Shown piece by piece: positions 7,557 through 15,283 of a stretch of DNA of 28,409 bases (positions are counted from its first letter, which is position 1; every line of letters starts with the position of its first letter). The notes below the pieces were generated by a model. The model did not search any database. It was not told the DNA's origin and saw only the letters and a list, made by a program, of their open reading frames with translations. A program made the translations under genes and the position numbers. Source of the stretch: DAOUMU01 sp034409055 (GTDB lineage: Bacteria; Chloroflexota; Anaerolineae; 4572-78; J111); contig DAOUMU010000481.1 of NCBI GenBank assembly GCA_034409055.1, forward strand, positions 1 through 28,409. The letters are read 5' to 3'.

Positions 7557-7585
7557 AGTATAATGCAAACTGTGGATTCTATCAA
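7557..7585 (-). promoter_or_regulatory. Sigma70-type promoter for the minus-strand block
   Basis: On the minus strand TTGATA (7580-7585) and TATACT (7557-7562) are separated by exactly 17 bp, each differing from consensus at one position. Transcription would begin near 7550 and read into the exporter and probably on toward the reductase, kinase and small genes. Confidence 0.7.
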
Positions 7586-7608
7586 AGTTTCTACTTGGTT
7601 AAAATAAT

Positions 7609-7616
7609 GTTATAAT
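7609..7616 (+). promoter_or_regulatory. Extended -10 promoter for the ribbon-helix-helix gene
   Basis: TGT-TATAAT is a consensus -10 (7611-7616) with an upstream TG one base away. No convincing -35 is seen at 16-18 bp. It lies 57 bp before the start codon and diverges from the minus-strand promoter. Confidence 0.55.
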
Positions 7617-7673
7617 GGACGGCAATATACGTAGATTTTTCGTAACAGCAGGCTTCAATTTATAAGGAGGATT

Positions 7674-7877
7674 ATGACAACCGTTGGGGGAAAGTTTACC
7701 ACGGAAAAGAGAAATTTGGTGACCTACATCGAAAGTGAACAGTATGAACAGCTCAGGCAATTGGCCAGGCTATACGGTCGCTCCGTTTCTGCGGAAGCGG
7801 CCCTGGCCATCCACAATCACCTGAAGAAACACCTCGATGTGCTAGAGAAAGCAACATTGCAGAAGATAAATTCGTAG
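7674..7877 (+). CDS. Ribbon-helix-helix-like DNA-binding protein
   Basis: 67 aa. The pattern FTTEKRNLVTYIESEQYEQL followed by RQLARLYGRSVSAEAALAIH and a charged helix matches the strand-helix-helix layout of Arc/CopG-type proteins (short beta strand near residues 14-19, then two helices). Such proteins bind DNA as dimers and often act as antitoxins or local repressors; no toxin partner is adjacent, the next gene being a tRNA-editing enzyme. The start has an excellent AAGGAGG. The stop codon abuts the next gene, so the two are probably co-transcribed. Confidence 0.7.
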   Translation: MTTVGGKFTTEKRNLVTYIESEQYEQLRQLARLYGRSVSAEAALAIHNHLKKHLDVLEKATLQKINS

Positions 7878-7888
7878 TGTGTAAGACT

Positions 7889-8356
7889 ATGGCCGAAAAA
7901 CTGAATTCGATGCGCATTCTGGATCAACAAAAGATAAGTTATACCGTGCGCGAGTTTCCTGAGACCATTCACTCGGCTGACGGGGTGGCCGATTATTTTG
8001 GTTTGCCCCAGGAGCAGGTTTACAAGACCCTGGTCGTTCTGCCGACCAAAGGCAGGCCGATGTTGGTGATGGTGGCCGGTGATCGAGAACTGAATCTGAA
8101 AAAGCTGGCTAAAGCCATCGGGCAGAAAAAGGTGCAGATGGCCTCTCATAAAGAGGCTGAGCGGTTGACCGGCCTGCAAACTGGAGGTATTTCGGCCCTG
8201 GCTTTACTGCACAAGAATTTCCCGGTTTACCTCGACCAACCGGCCCTGGCCCTGGAGCGAATTCTGGTCAGCGCAGGGAAGCGAGGGGTCAATCTGGAAT
8301 TGCTACTGCCGGATTTGATCCGGGTAACCAAGGCCAAGGTTGTTGAGGCAACATAA
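7889..8356 (+). CDS. ybaK: YbaK/EbsC-type Cys-tRNA(Pro) deacylase
   Basis: 155 aa from the chosen ATG (MAEKLNSMRILDQQKISY); a GTG at 7877 touching the previous stop codon is an alternative, but the family normally begins close to this MRIL segment. The YbaK domain fills the protein: HSADGVADYFGLP, VYKTLVV with the conserved lysine, VMVAGDRELNLKKLAKAIG and the GGISALAL segment. The enzyme hydrolyses cysteine wrongly attached to tRNA(Pro), an editing step in translation. It ends 10 bp before mutS, so the three plus-strand genes from 7674 probably form one transcript. Confidence 0.92.
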   Translation: MAEKLNSMRILDQQKISYTVREFPETIHSADGVADYFGLPQEQVYKTLVVLPTKGRPMLVMVAGDRELNLKKLAKAIGQKKVQMASHKEAERLTGLQTGGISALALLHKNFPVYLDQPALALERILVSAGKRGVNLELLLPDLIRVTKAKVVEAT

Positions 8357-8366
8357 GGCATGAAGT

Positions 8367-11171
8367 ATGACCACGCCGATTCGTCGTCAATATCTATCCA
8401 TCAAAAAACAATATCCTGATACAATCGTCTTCTTTCGGCTGGGTGACTTTTACGAAACCTTTGACGAGGACGCGAAGACGGTGGCCAAAGCATTGGACAT
8501 TGTGCTGACCTCGCGTAACGTTTCCAAGGGGCAGCGGGTACCGATGGCCGGTGTGCCCCACCACGCGGCCGATAATTATATTGCCCGGTTGATCAAGGCC
8601 GGTTACAAAGTGGCCATCTGCGAGCAGATAGGCAGCGAACCGGTGAAGGGGTTGGTACCTCGCGAAGTGCAGCGGGTGGTTACGCCGGGCACAGTGGTGG
8701 AGTCGACCTTGCTGGCGGATAAGGAGAATAATTATCTGGCGGCCGTGATCGTTGAGGGTAAACAGGCCGGGTTGGCCTACGTGGACATTACTACCGGCGA
8801 GTTTGCGGTCACGCAACTGCAAAGCAATGACATTGGCCGGCTGGTGGTCAATGAGATCACCCGCCTGAAACCGGCCGAGATTGTGGTCCCCAATCCGCAA
8901 AGTGGCCAGGCCGGCCAGGCCAGTACTGAGGCACTGGAGCCGCTCGAGATTCCCCGCTCTCCTTGCGAGGCGTGGCGCTTTGAGATAGACAATGCCCGGC
9001 AGGCTTTGCTGCACCATTTTGAGGTGGCCACCCTGGATGGGTTTGGGCTGGGGGGTAAATCTCTGGCCATCCAGGCGGCCGGGGCCGTTATTCAATACCT
9101 GGCCGATACCCAAAAACAGGCCCTGGTCCAGATCACCCGCTTGACGGTCTACAGTACCGATACCTTCATGACCCTGGATGCGAGCAGCCGGCGTAACCTG
9201 GAGCTGACCGAAACCATCCGGACCGGTTCGCCCCAGGGTTCGTTACTGGGGGTCCTGGATAAAACGATCACCCCTATGGGTGGACGCCTGCTGCGCACCT
9301 GGCTGCACCAACCCTTGCTGGACGTTGAGGGACTGAACGCGCGCCTGGATGCGGTCGAAATCTTTTTCAAGCAAACTCTGGCCCGGGAGGAGATCCGGGC
9401 CCAACTGAAAGAGATGGCCGATTTGGAGCGACTGACCAACCGGGTGCGCCAGGGGATTGCTCAGCCCCGTGATTTACTGGCCATCCGCCGCAGCCTGGAG
9501 GCGGTTCCGGTCATCCGCAATGTACTGGAACAGTCAAACGCAGCGTATGGCGAAGAGCAAATGCCCTTACAAACACAGGCAGAGACGCACCCCGACGGGT
9601 ACAGGCAGGGGGGCACCCTGACGGGTACAGATAGGGGGACAGAGGAGCGGAACGCAAGTCAGGCAATACGCCGCCAGCCCATAGGGCAGGGGCACGCCGC
9701 CAGGGGGATGCAAGCGAGCGATACGCAATACGCAATACGCAACACGTATCATCAACTCGATGCTTGCCCCGACATTGTCGAGCTTATTAGCCAGGCCATT
9801 GCCGATGATCCACCGGCGGCTCTGACCAAGGTGGGGGTGATCCGGCCCGGCTTTTCGGCAGAACTGGACGGGATTATGGCCAGTTCTCGTGAGGCTAAAG
9901 TGTGGGTGGCCAATCTGGAGGCGGTGGAGCGGAAACGGACCGGCATCAAAAGCCTGAAAGTGGGCTTTAACAAGGTCTTTGGTTACTACCTCGAAGTGAC
10001 CAAGGCTAACGCTGACCAGGTGCCGCCGGAGTACATCCGCAAACAAACTTTGGTCAATGCCGAGCGGTACATCACCTCGGAATTGAAAGAGTACGAGAGC
10101 CTTATCCTCAATGCGGACGAGCGACAACTGGAGGTGGAAAACCGGATCTTCAAAGAGGTCTGTGCCCAGATTGCCGCTGCCGCCGAACGACTACTGACCA
10201 CCTCCCGGGCCCTGGCCTACCTGGACGTGGTCACGGCCCTGGCCGAAGTGGCCCTGCAGAACAATTACGTCCGTCCCAGCCTGGGCGATGATGACCGGCT
10301 GGAAATCACCAACGGCCGCCATCCGGTGGTCGAGACCATGCCCCTGGTTGATGCCGAGGGGCTGTCGACCTCTTTTGTACCCAACGATGTCCGCATGTCG
10401 AGCGAAGAGTTAATTCACATCATTACCGGCCCTAACATGTCCGGAAAGTCCACTTTCTTGCGGCAGGCGGCTCTGATCGTGTTGATGGCCCAAATCGGTA
10501 GCTTTGTACCGGCTGACTCGGCTCACATTGGGGTGGTGGATCGTATCTTCACCCGGATTGGGGCGCAGGATGAAATTCACGCCGGGCAGAGTACTTTTAT
10601 GGTGGAGATGATCGAGACGGCGGTCATCCTTTCCCAGAGCAGCAATCGCAGCCTGTTGATTTTAGACGAGGTGGGCCGGGGCACCAGCACTTACGATGGG
10701 CTGGCCATTGCCCGGGCTGTGGTCGAGCACATCCACAACAATCCCAAAATCCGGGCCAAGACCCTGTTTGCTACCCACTATCACGAACTGACCGAGGTGG
10801 CCAAGTACCTGCCCCATTTGCGCAATTACAACGTGGCGGTGACTGAAGAGGGGGGGAGGGTGGTCTTTCTGCACAAAATTATCCCCGGTGCGGCCGACCG
10901 TTCTTACGGCATCCACGTGGCCCAACTGGCCGGTATTCCCAAAGCGGTGACAGATCGGGCGAATGAGATTCTGGAGGAATTGGAAGGTAACGCCGATTTC
11001 CGGGAGCGCCAGGAAAGAACCCGCCAGGCTTTTTCCGGGATGCAGTTATCTTTTTTGGGCGGGGAAACCGATCCCCTGGTTGAGGAAATTAAAGAGCTTG
11101 ACGTGGATTCGCTGTCGCCGTTAGAGGCGTTGAATAAGTTGTATGAGTTGAAGCAGCGGGCCGGCTCTTAA
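8367..11171 (+). CDS. mutS: DNA mismatch repair protein MutS with an in-frame insert
   Basis: 934 aa; bacterial MutS is usually about 850-880. The protein recognises base mismatches and, with MutL, starts repair. The mismatch-binding F-x-E is F28-E30 in GDFYETF. The connector and core domains follow, the clamp shows NAERYITSELKEYES, the Walker A loop is GPNMSGKST at 688-696 and the Walker B is LDEVGRGTS with D767 and E768; FATHYHEL and the C-terminal dimerisation helix are also present. The oddity is about 70 residues (roughly 392-461) of low complexity that interrupt core domain III just before the clamp, encoded by repeat DNA at 9580-9750. All catalytic motifs are intact, so the protein may well work. 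Start ATG follows AAGG. Confidence 0.95.
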   Translation: MTTPIRRQYLSIKKQYPDTIVFFRLGDFYETFDEDAKTVAKALDIVLTSRNVSKGQRVPMAGVPHHAADNYIARLIKAGYKVAICEQIGSEPVKGLVPREVQRVVTPGTVVESTLLADKENNYLAAVIVEGKQAGLAYVDITTGEFAVTQLQSNDIGRLVVNEITRLKPAEIVVPNPQSGQAGQASTEALEPLEIPRSPCEAWRFEIDNARQALLHHFEVATLDGFGLGGKSLAIQAAGAVIQYLADTQKQALVQITRLTVYSTDTFMTLDASSRRNLELTETIRTGSPQGSLLGVLDKTITPMGGRLLRTWLHQPLLDVEGLNARLDAVEIFFKQTLAREEIRAQLKEMADLERLTNRVRQGIAQPRDLLAIRRSLEAVPVIRNVLEQSNAAYGEEQMPLQTQAETHPDGYRQGGTLTGTDRGTEERNASQAIRRQPIGQGHAARGMQASDTQYAIRNTYHQLDACPDIVELISQAIADDPPAALTKVGVIRPGFSAELDGIMASSREAKVWVANLEAVERKRTGIKSLKVGFNKVFGYYLEVTKANADQVPPEYIRKQTLVNAERYITSELKEYESLILNADERQLEVENRIFKEVCAQIAAAAERLLTTSRALAYLDVVTALAEVALQNNYVRPSLGDDDRLEITNGRHPVVETMPLVDAEGLSTSFVPNDVRMSSEELIHIITGPNMSGKSTFLRQAALIVLMAQIGSFVPADSAHIGVVDRIFTRIGAQDEIHAGQSTFMVEMIETAVILSQSSNRSLLILDEVGRGTSTYDGLAIARAVVEHIHNNPKIRAKTLFATHYHELTEVAKYLPHLRNYNVAVTEEGGRVVFLHKIIPGAADRSYGIHVAQLAGIPKAVTDRANEILEELEGNADFRERQERTRQAFSGMQLSFLGGETDPLVEEIKELDVDSLSPLEALNKLYELKQRAGS
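9580..9750 (+). repeat. Repeat-derived insert inside mutS
   Basis: The DNA coding for the extra MutS segment holds two imperfect direct repeats of a 26-bp unit (starting 9587 and 9613, sharing GACGGGTACAG), another pair also spaced 26 bp (ACGCCGCCAG at 9668 and 9694), and a heptamer run (ACGCAAT three times) flanked by GATACG/CGTATC at 9720 and 9745. The reading frame stays open throughout. The heptamer run resembles the intergenic heptamer repeats of this window, so an intergenic repeat has probably been captured in the gene. Confidence 0.75.
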
Positions 11172-11201
11172 AGGATGAACCCCACTGGGGCAGGTGCTGA
11201 G

Positions 11202-11217
11202 GGATGAAGGATGAAGG
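11202..11217 (+). repeat. Short GGATGAA heptamer run
   Basis: GGATGAA occurs twice in tandem with a partial third copy, in the 102-bp gap between mutS and the SDR gene. The same heptamer is found in a longer run at 13729-13753. Confidence 0.6.
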
Positions 11218-11273
11218 GGTTGGTTAGTTGGCCGGTTTGATGGTCGGATGCAAAATTGAACTTGAAGGAGTGA

Positions 11274-12029
11274 ATGATGCGCGGTTTGAAGGATAAACGA
11301 GTCTTGATTACCGGTGGGGCCAGTGGGATCGGGGCGGCGACGGTGGCCCGTTTTTTGGAGGAAGGGTCACGGGTGGTGGTTCTGGACCGGGACGAGGCTG
11401 GCTGCCGGCGTATTCGACAGGAGCAGCCAACGTTGAGCGGGACTATCGCCGCGGACGTTTCAGACGCCGGGGCGGTGGCCCGGGCCTTTGCCAAACTGGA
11501 TGACCTGTGGCAGGGATTGGACGTACTGATTAACAACGCCGGCATTAGTATCCGGCATAATTTTATGGATATTACCCCCGAGGAATGGCAGCGGATCCTG
11601 GCCACGAACCTGAATGGGGTGTTTTATGTGGCCCAGCAGGCTGCCCGGCGGATGTTGGCCGGAGGCGGGGGGGTGATTATCAATATGGGTTCGACCAACG
11701 GCTTAACCGGCCAACCTTTCTACGCGGATTACAACGCTTCCAAAGCTGGGGTGATTGAGTTGACCCGTTCGATGGCCCTGGAATTAGCCCCCACGATGCG
11801 GGTCAACGCCGTGTGCCCCGGCTATGTTCTGACCCCCATGCAGGAAGCAGAGTACACCTCGGAAATGATGCAGGCACTGAATAACAAGATTCCTCTGAAG
11901 CGGCATGCTCAACCGGCCGAGGTGGCTGCCCTCTTTGCCTTTTTGGCTTCTGACGATGCCGCCTACCTGACAGGTCACTATTACGTCATTGACGGTGGTG
12001 AAACGGCGGGTGGGTTGGCCAGTCGGTAG
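11274..12029 (+). CDS. Short-chain dehydrogenase/reductase (classical SDR)
   Basis: 251-aa NAD(P)-dependent oxidoreductase. The dinucleotide-binding TGGASGIG is at 13-20, NNAG at 87-90, the catalytic serine at S140 (NMGSTNG) and Y153/K157 in ADYNASKAG, followed by the usual RVNAVCPGYVLTPM and ending with YVIDGGE. D38 after the second strand (VVLDRDE) suggests preference for NAD over NADP. The substrate is unknown; such enzymes oxidise or reduce sugars, polyols, or hydroxyacyl compounds. GGAG precedes the start by a normal distance. It is convergent with a second SDR gene, from which it is separated by hairpin repeats. Confidence 0.92.
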   Translation: MMRGLKDKRVLITGGASGIGAATVARFLEEGSRVVVLDRDEAGCRRIRQEQPTLSGTIAADVSDAGAVARAFAKLDDLWQGLDVLINNAGISIRHNFMDITPEEWQRILATNLNGVFYVAQQAARRMLAGGGGVIINMGSTNGLTGQPFYADYNASKAGVIELTRSMALELAPTMRVNAVCPGYVLTPMQEAEYTSEMMQALNNKIPLKRHAQPAEVAALFAFLASDDAAYLTGHYYVIDGGETAGGLASR

Positions 12030-12038
12030 TCAGGACTT

Positions 12039-12157
12039 TAGCCGGGTAAAGAATGCCCCGGCTACAACATGCTATATAGGGATGCTTTAGCCGGGCATAG
12101 GGATGCCCCGGCTACAACATGCTATCAGATAGGGATGCCCCGGCTACAACATGCTAT
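12039..12157 (+). repeat. Hairpin repeats between two convergent SDR genes
   Basis: A 23-bp core (ATGCCCCGGCTACAACATGC plus TAT) occurs three times, starting at 12053, 12103 and 12135. Around it AGCCGGGCAT-AGGG-ATGCCCCGGCT forms a strong hairpin. The last copy overlaps the end of the minus-strand SDR gene and supplies its TAG stop. The same GGGCAT-AGGG-ATGCCC hairpin recurs on the other side of that gene (12975-13133). With both neighbours converging here it may terminate transcription from both sides. Confidence 0.75.
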
Positions 12158-12912
12158 CGGATAGAAAATTTGGTATCTCGCCAGCCGATAAGTTCACCCC
12201 CATCCACGCATATCACCTGGGCCGTTACGTAATCGTTTTCGACAAAAAACATGATCGTTTTGGCTACATCCTGGCCGCTGCCCCAGCGCTTCAGGAGCGT
12301 TCTCTGGGCCACGGTGTTCCTGGTGGCCTGATCGTACGCCATAGGGGGAATCGCCGGTCCAGGGGCCACGGCATTGACCCGGATCGTCGGTCGTAGCTCC
12401 AGGGCCAGGGCCCTGGTCAGGGAAATCAGGCCGGCTTTGGCCACGCTGTGAGCCAGCATATCTTTGGTCGGCACAAAGCCGGACAGGTCGGTAATATTAA
12501 CGATCAGTCCTTCTTTTAATTTGAGCATGTGGGGGGCGACGGCCCGGGCACAGATAAAGGGGCCGCGCAGGTTGGTATTCATCACCCGGTCCCAATCGTC
12601 AACAGTCATGCCCGGAAAAAGAGTTTTGTCAAATCGCGCTGCGCTGTTGATTAAAATATCGATGCGGTTAAAATGGTCAATGGCTTGAGCGATCATTGCT
12701 TCCACGGCCGCCGGCTCTGAGACATCGGCCTGAACCGGTAACACCTCGACGCCGAGGGCTTCCAGTTCGGCCTGGGTTTCTTTGGCTGCTGCAGCCGATG
12801 AGCGATAGTTTAAGATAATGTGCGTCCCATTCTCGGCCAGTTTGAGCGCAATGGCCTTACCTACCCGATGGGCCGCCCCGGTGACTAAGGCTACTTTGTC
12901 TTTTGCTTGCAT
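12154..12912 (-). CDS. SDR-family protein with His in place of the catalytic Tyr
   Basis: 252 aa from the ATG at 12912 (MQAKDKVALV), chosen because GGAG lies six bases upstream; a GTG and an ATG further upstream are alternatives. TGAAHRVG (11-18) resembles the cofactor loop of pteridine-reductase-like SDRs. NSAA (89-92) replaces NNAG, and the region that should hold Y-x3-K reads H155-S-V-A-K159, so the catalytic tyrosine is histidine. The rest of the fold (RVNAVAPGPAIPPM, CVDGGE) is conserved. It may be a catalytically altered or non-enzymatic SDR, or use another residue. Related enzymes reduce pterins or act on fatty-acyl or sugar substrates. Its last codons lie in a repeat. Confidence 0.88.
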   Translation of the reverse strand: MQAKDKVALVTGAAHRVGKAIALKLAENGTHIILNYRSSAAAAKETQAELEALGVEVLPVQADVSEPAAVEAMIAQAIDHFNRIDILINSAARFDKTLFPGMTVDDWDRVMNTNLRGPFICARAVAPHMLKLKEGLIVNITDLSGFVPTKDMLAHSVAKAGLISLTRALALELRPTIRVNAVAPGPAIPPMAYDQATRNTVAQRTLLKRWGSGQDVAKTIMFFVENDYVTAQVICVDGGELIGWRDTKFSIR

Positions 12913-12974
12913 ACTTTTCTCCATCACTTGATATAATAGGAATTTTCTTTTTCATAAACCCCGCGTCCCCCGGG

Positions 12975-13133
12975 GCCAGGCATAGGGATGCCCTCTCTAC
13001 GAAAGAGATAAATTGAATTCTGGACAGGCCGGGCATAGGGATGCCCTCTCTACGAAAGAGATAAATTGAATTCTGGACAGGCCGGGCATAGGGATGCCCT
13101 CTCTACGAAAGAGATAAATTGAATTCTGGACAG
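12975..13133 (+). repeat. Three tandem copies of a 53-bp repeat
   Basis: Units 12975-13027, 13028-13080 and 13081-13133 are identical except for one base in the first copy. Each unit holds two small hairpins: GGGCAT-AGGG-ATGCCC (AGGCAT in copy 1) and TCTCT-ACGAA-AGAGA, followed by ATAAATTGAATTCTGGACAG. There are no variable spacers, so it is not a CRISPR. It lies in the divergent gap between the second SDR gene and the small helical protein gene. Confidence 0.95.
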
Positions 13134-13162
13134 TTTACTTCAATCTGGCTTGTTTTGCCATT

Positions 13163-13213
13163 ACCCGAAGGGCACAGGTACCCAAAGGGCACAGGTACCC
13201 GAAGGGCACAGGT
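13163..13213 (+). repeat. Three tandem copies of a 17-bp repeat
   Basis: The unit ACCCGAAGGGCACAGGT occurs three times back to back (13163, 13180, 13197; the middle copy has one change). Junctions create GGTACC. TGCCAT (13156) and ATGGCA (13218) flank the array as an inverted pair. A related GTACCCG-x2-GGG pattern is present, inverted, in the mutS insert. Confidence 0.9.
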
Positions 13214-13265
13214 CATCATGGCATTTTGGTACTTTTGTCATTATGTAGATGGAGCCATTTTCGGT

Positions 13266-13271
13266 TATAAT
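13266..13271 (+). promoter_or_regulatory. Possible -10 box for the small helical protein gene
   Basis: A consensus TATAAT lies 107 bp before the start codon. TTGTCA at 13235-13240 is too far away (25 bp) to be a normal -35, so support is weak. A partial heptamer repeat (GTAAAACGTAAAACG, 13340-13354) lies between it and the gene. Confidence 0.3.
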
Positions 13272-13378
13272 AGAGATATAGAAACACAGTTGGTAAAAAA
13301 AAGCTTCTGGTGAGATAAACTGACGCAGCAGCCAGCCAAGTAAAACGTAAAACGATAAGAAAGAGAGGCTCTTAAAAT

Positions 13379-13615
13379 ATGGCAGCAGATATTGAAGCTC
13401 TAAGCCCTGAAGAAATTATCGAACGATTAATGACCAATCTTTCAGAATGTAATCACCTGGTGTCGGCGCTGGGTAAAAAGGGACCTTTTGACCAGGAAGA
13501 TTTGCGCCGACTCAGAAATGATCTGATGTTTGCCCGGTCGAAGGCTCGGAATTTGGCCAAAGCATGTGAAGAAATGAAAAGACCGATTAATGCCTTCAAA
13601 CTTTCTTCTAGCTGA
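13379..13615 (+). CDS. Small helical protein of unknown function
   Basis: 78 aa, charged and predicted almost wholly alpha-helical: SPEEIIERLMTNLSECNHLV forms the first helix and QEDLRRLRNDLMFARSKARN leads a second long helix ending in CEEMKRPINAFKLSSS. There is no signal peptide or membrane segment and no domain that I recognise. Codon use looks like that of the neighbours, and a purine-rich GAGAGG stretch lies about ten bases before the ATG. A clear terminator follows 70 bp downstream, which supports a single-gene transcript. Confidence 0.6.
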   Translation: MAADIEALSPEEIIERLMTNLSECNHLVSALGKKGPFDQEDLRRLRNDLMFARSKARNLAKACEEMKRPINAFKLSSS

Positions 13616-13683
13616 GCTTTAGGTTGAGTCGGTACATCCTCTCCATAAGATCAATCAGGGTAGACTTTGTGCCTGCCTGTTGG

Positions 13684-13714
13684 GGCGACCGTAAGAGGTC
13701 GCCTCTCTTCTTTT
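13684..13714 (+). terminator. Rho-independent terminator
   Basis: GGCGACC-GTAAGA-GGTCGCC is a perfect 7-bp stem followed by TCTCTTCTTTT. It ends the transcript of the small helical protein gene, and is the clearest terminator in the window. Confidence 0.9.
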
Positions 13715-13728
13715 ACCACCCCAATGAG

Positions 13729-13846
13729 GGATGAAGGATGAGGGATGAGGATGCCCGCCGGGTATGGGGATGCTCCGTGAAACGTGAAGCGTGAAACGTG
13801 ATATTTTTTCGCCATAGACCCTCACGTTTCACGTTTTACGCTTCAT
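13729..13846. repeat. GGATGAR heptamer run and heptamer hairpin
   Basis: 13729-13753 is a run of GGATGAA/GGATGAG heptamers. It leads through GATGCCCGCCGGGTATGGGGAT into a hairpin whose left arm 13777-13801 (GTGAAAC, GTGAAGC, GTGAAAC, GTGA) faces a right arm at 13822-13846 beginning TCACGTTTCACG. Twelve bases at the inner ends pair perfectly; the outer parts pair imperfectly. Same family as 41-115 and 6499-6570. Confidence 0.75.
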
Positions 13847-13913
13847 GCCGCCGAAAGTTTTGGGATGATTTAAATTTCAAACTCCCTTACTATTTTGGGG
13901 TTGACTTAGTTTG

Positions 13914-13922
13914 TGTTACAAT
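13914..13922 (+). promoter_or_regulatory. Extended -10 promoter for citrate synthase
   Basis: TGT-TACAAT resembles the extended -10 at 7609-7616. TTGACT at 13901-13906 is only 10 bp upstream and so is not a standard -35. The start codon is 75 bp downstream, preceded by AAGGAG. Confidence 0.45.
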
Positions 13923-13996
13923 ATTTCTCGATTGAAGCTTCGATGCTGTCACCCTCCTCAGGCCTTCTTCGCTAAAAATTTAATAAGGAGCAACGA

Positions 13997-15283
13997 ATGA
14001 GTAAAGATAGTTTAACGGTTACCGATAACCGTACGGGGAAAACCTACGAAATTCCCATTGAACATGACACGATTCGAGCCATAGACCTGCGCCAAATCAA
14101 AGTTAACTCCGATGATTTTGGCATGATGTCCTACGACCCGGCTTACCTGAACACGGCCTCCTGCCGGAGCCGTATTACCTTTATTGACGGGGCGAAAGGC
14201 ATCTTGTGTTATCGAGGTTACCCGATTGAACAGTTGGCCGAAAAGAGTACCTTCCTGGAAGTGGCCTATCTTTTAATAAACGGTGAGTTGCCCACCCAGG
14301 AAGAGTTTGCCTATTGGAATAACCGCATTATGCGGCACACCTATATCCATGAGAACCTGGTCCAGTTAATGAAGGCTTTCCGCTACGACGCCCACCCCAT
14401 GGGCATCTTAATCAGTTCCATCGCGGCCATGTCTACCTTCCACCGGGAAGCTCACTGCTGTGATGACTTGAGTGTCCGGCAAAAGCAGATTTGGCGGATT
14501 TTGGGCAAGTTACCTACGATTGCCGCTTTTGCCTACCGTCATCGCATTGGCCGGCCGTTCAACTACCCAGACAGTACGCTTGGTTATACGGGCAACTTTT
14601 TGTATATGCTGGATTATATGAATGAACGTGATTACCAGGTTAATCCAATCCTGGCTCGGGCTCTTGATATCCTGTTCATTCTGCATGCGGACCACGAGCA
14701 GAACTGCTCCACCTCTACTATGCGGGCGGTCGGTTCCAGCCGGGTTGATCCATTCAGTGCCATGGCGGCGGCGGCGGCGGCTTTATACGGCCCCCTGCAT
14801 GGGGGGGCCAATGAGGCTGTATTGCGCATGCTGACCGAAATCGGCTCGGTTTCGGCCATTCCGGCTTACATGGAGCGAGTGAAAAAGGGGGAGATGCGCT
14901 TGATGGGGTTTGGACACCGGGTTTACAAAAATTATGATCCTCGGGCCAACATCATCAAGAAGATTGCCTATGAAGTTTTTTCTGTGACCGGCACTAATCC
15001 GTTCATTGATATTGCCGTGGAACTGGAGCGCATTGCCCTGGAAGATGAATACTTTGTCTCTCGTAAACTGTATCCCAACGTAGATTTCTACAGCGGCATC
15101 ATCTACCAGGCGATGGGATTCCCGGTGGATATGTTCCCGGTCCTTTTTGCTATCCCTCGGGCGGCCGGCTGGCTGGCCCAGTGGGGTGAGATGGTTGACG
15201 ACCCCGAACAGAGAATCGCTCGTCCCCGCCAGGTTTATCTGGGGGCCGATCAACGGGATTACTTGCCTGTGGAGGAACGTTAA
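13997..15283 (+). CDS. gltA: Citrate synthase
   Basis: 428 aa, essentially the same length as hexameric-type bacterial GltA. The enzyme condenses oxaloacetate and acetyl-CoA to citrate, the entry step of the citric acid cycle. The catalytic triad is at H268 (GPLHGGANE), H307 (GFGHRVYKNYDPR) and D363 (NVDFYSG), closely matching the positions in the E. coli enzyme (264, 305, 362). The N-terminal beta-rich segment (LTVTDNRTGKTYEIPI) typical of this type is present. AAGGAG lies at the right distance from the ATG. The gene stands alone: no other cycle enzymes adjoin it. Confidence 0.97.
   Translation: MSKDSLTVTDNRTGKTYEIPIEHDTIRAIDLRQIKVNSDDFGMMSYDPAYLNTASCRSRITFIDGAKGILCYRGYPIEQLAEKSTFLEVAYLLINGELPTQEEFAYWNNRIMRHTYIHENLVQLMKAFRYDAHPMGILISSIAAMSTFHREAHCCDDLSVRQKQIWRILGKLPTIAAFAYRHRIGRPFNYPDSTLGYTGNFLYMLDYMNERDYQVNPILARALDILFILHADHEQNCSTSTMRAVGSSRVDPFSAMAAAAAALYGPLHGGANEAVLRMLTEIGSVSAIPAYMERVKKGEMRLMGFGHRVYKNYDPRANIIKKIAYEVFSVTGTNPFIDIAVELERIALEDEYFVSRKLYPNVDFYSGIIYQAMGFPVDMFPVLFAIPRAAGWLAQWGEMVDDPEQRIARPRQVYLGADQRDYLPVEER

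Noticed and set aside
12975..13133. CRISPR array
   Set aside because: The three 53-bp units are directly adjacent and identical, with no variable spacers and no cas genes nearby.
13119..13313. 64-codon open frame on the plus strand
   Set aside because: Most of it translates the 17-bp tandem repeat; no ribosome site or protein-like composition.
13901..13922. Standard -35/-10 promoter for citrate synthase using TTGACT
   Set aside because: The spacer to TACAAT is only 10 bp, so the two cannot act as a normal pair; only the extended -10 was kept.
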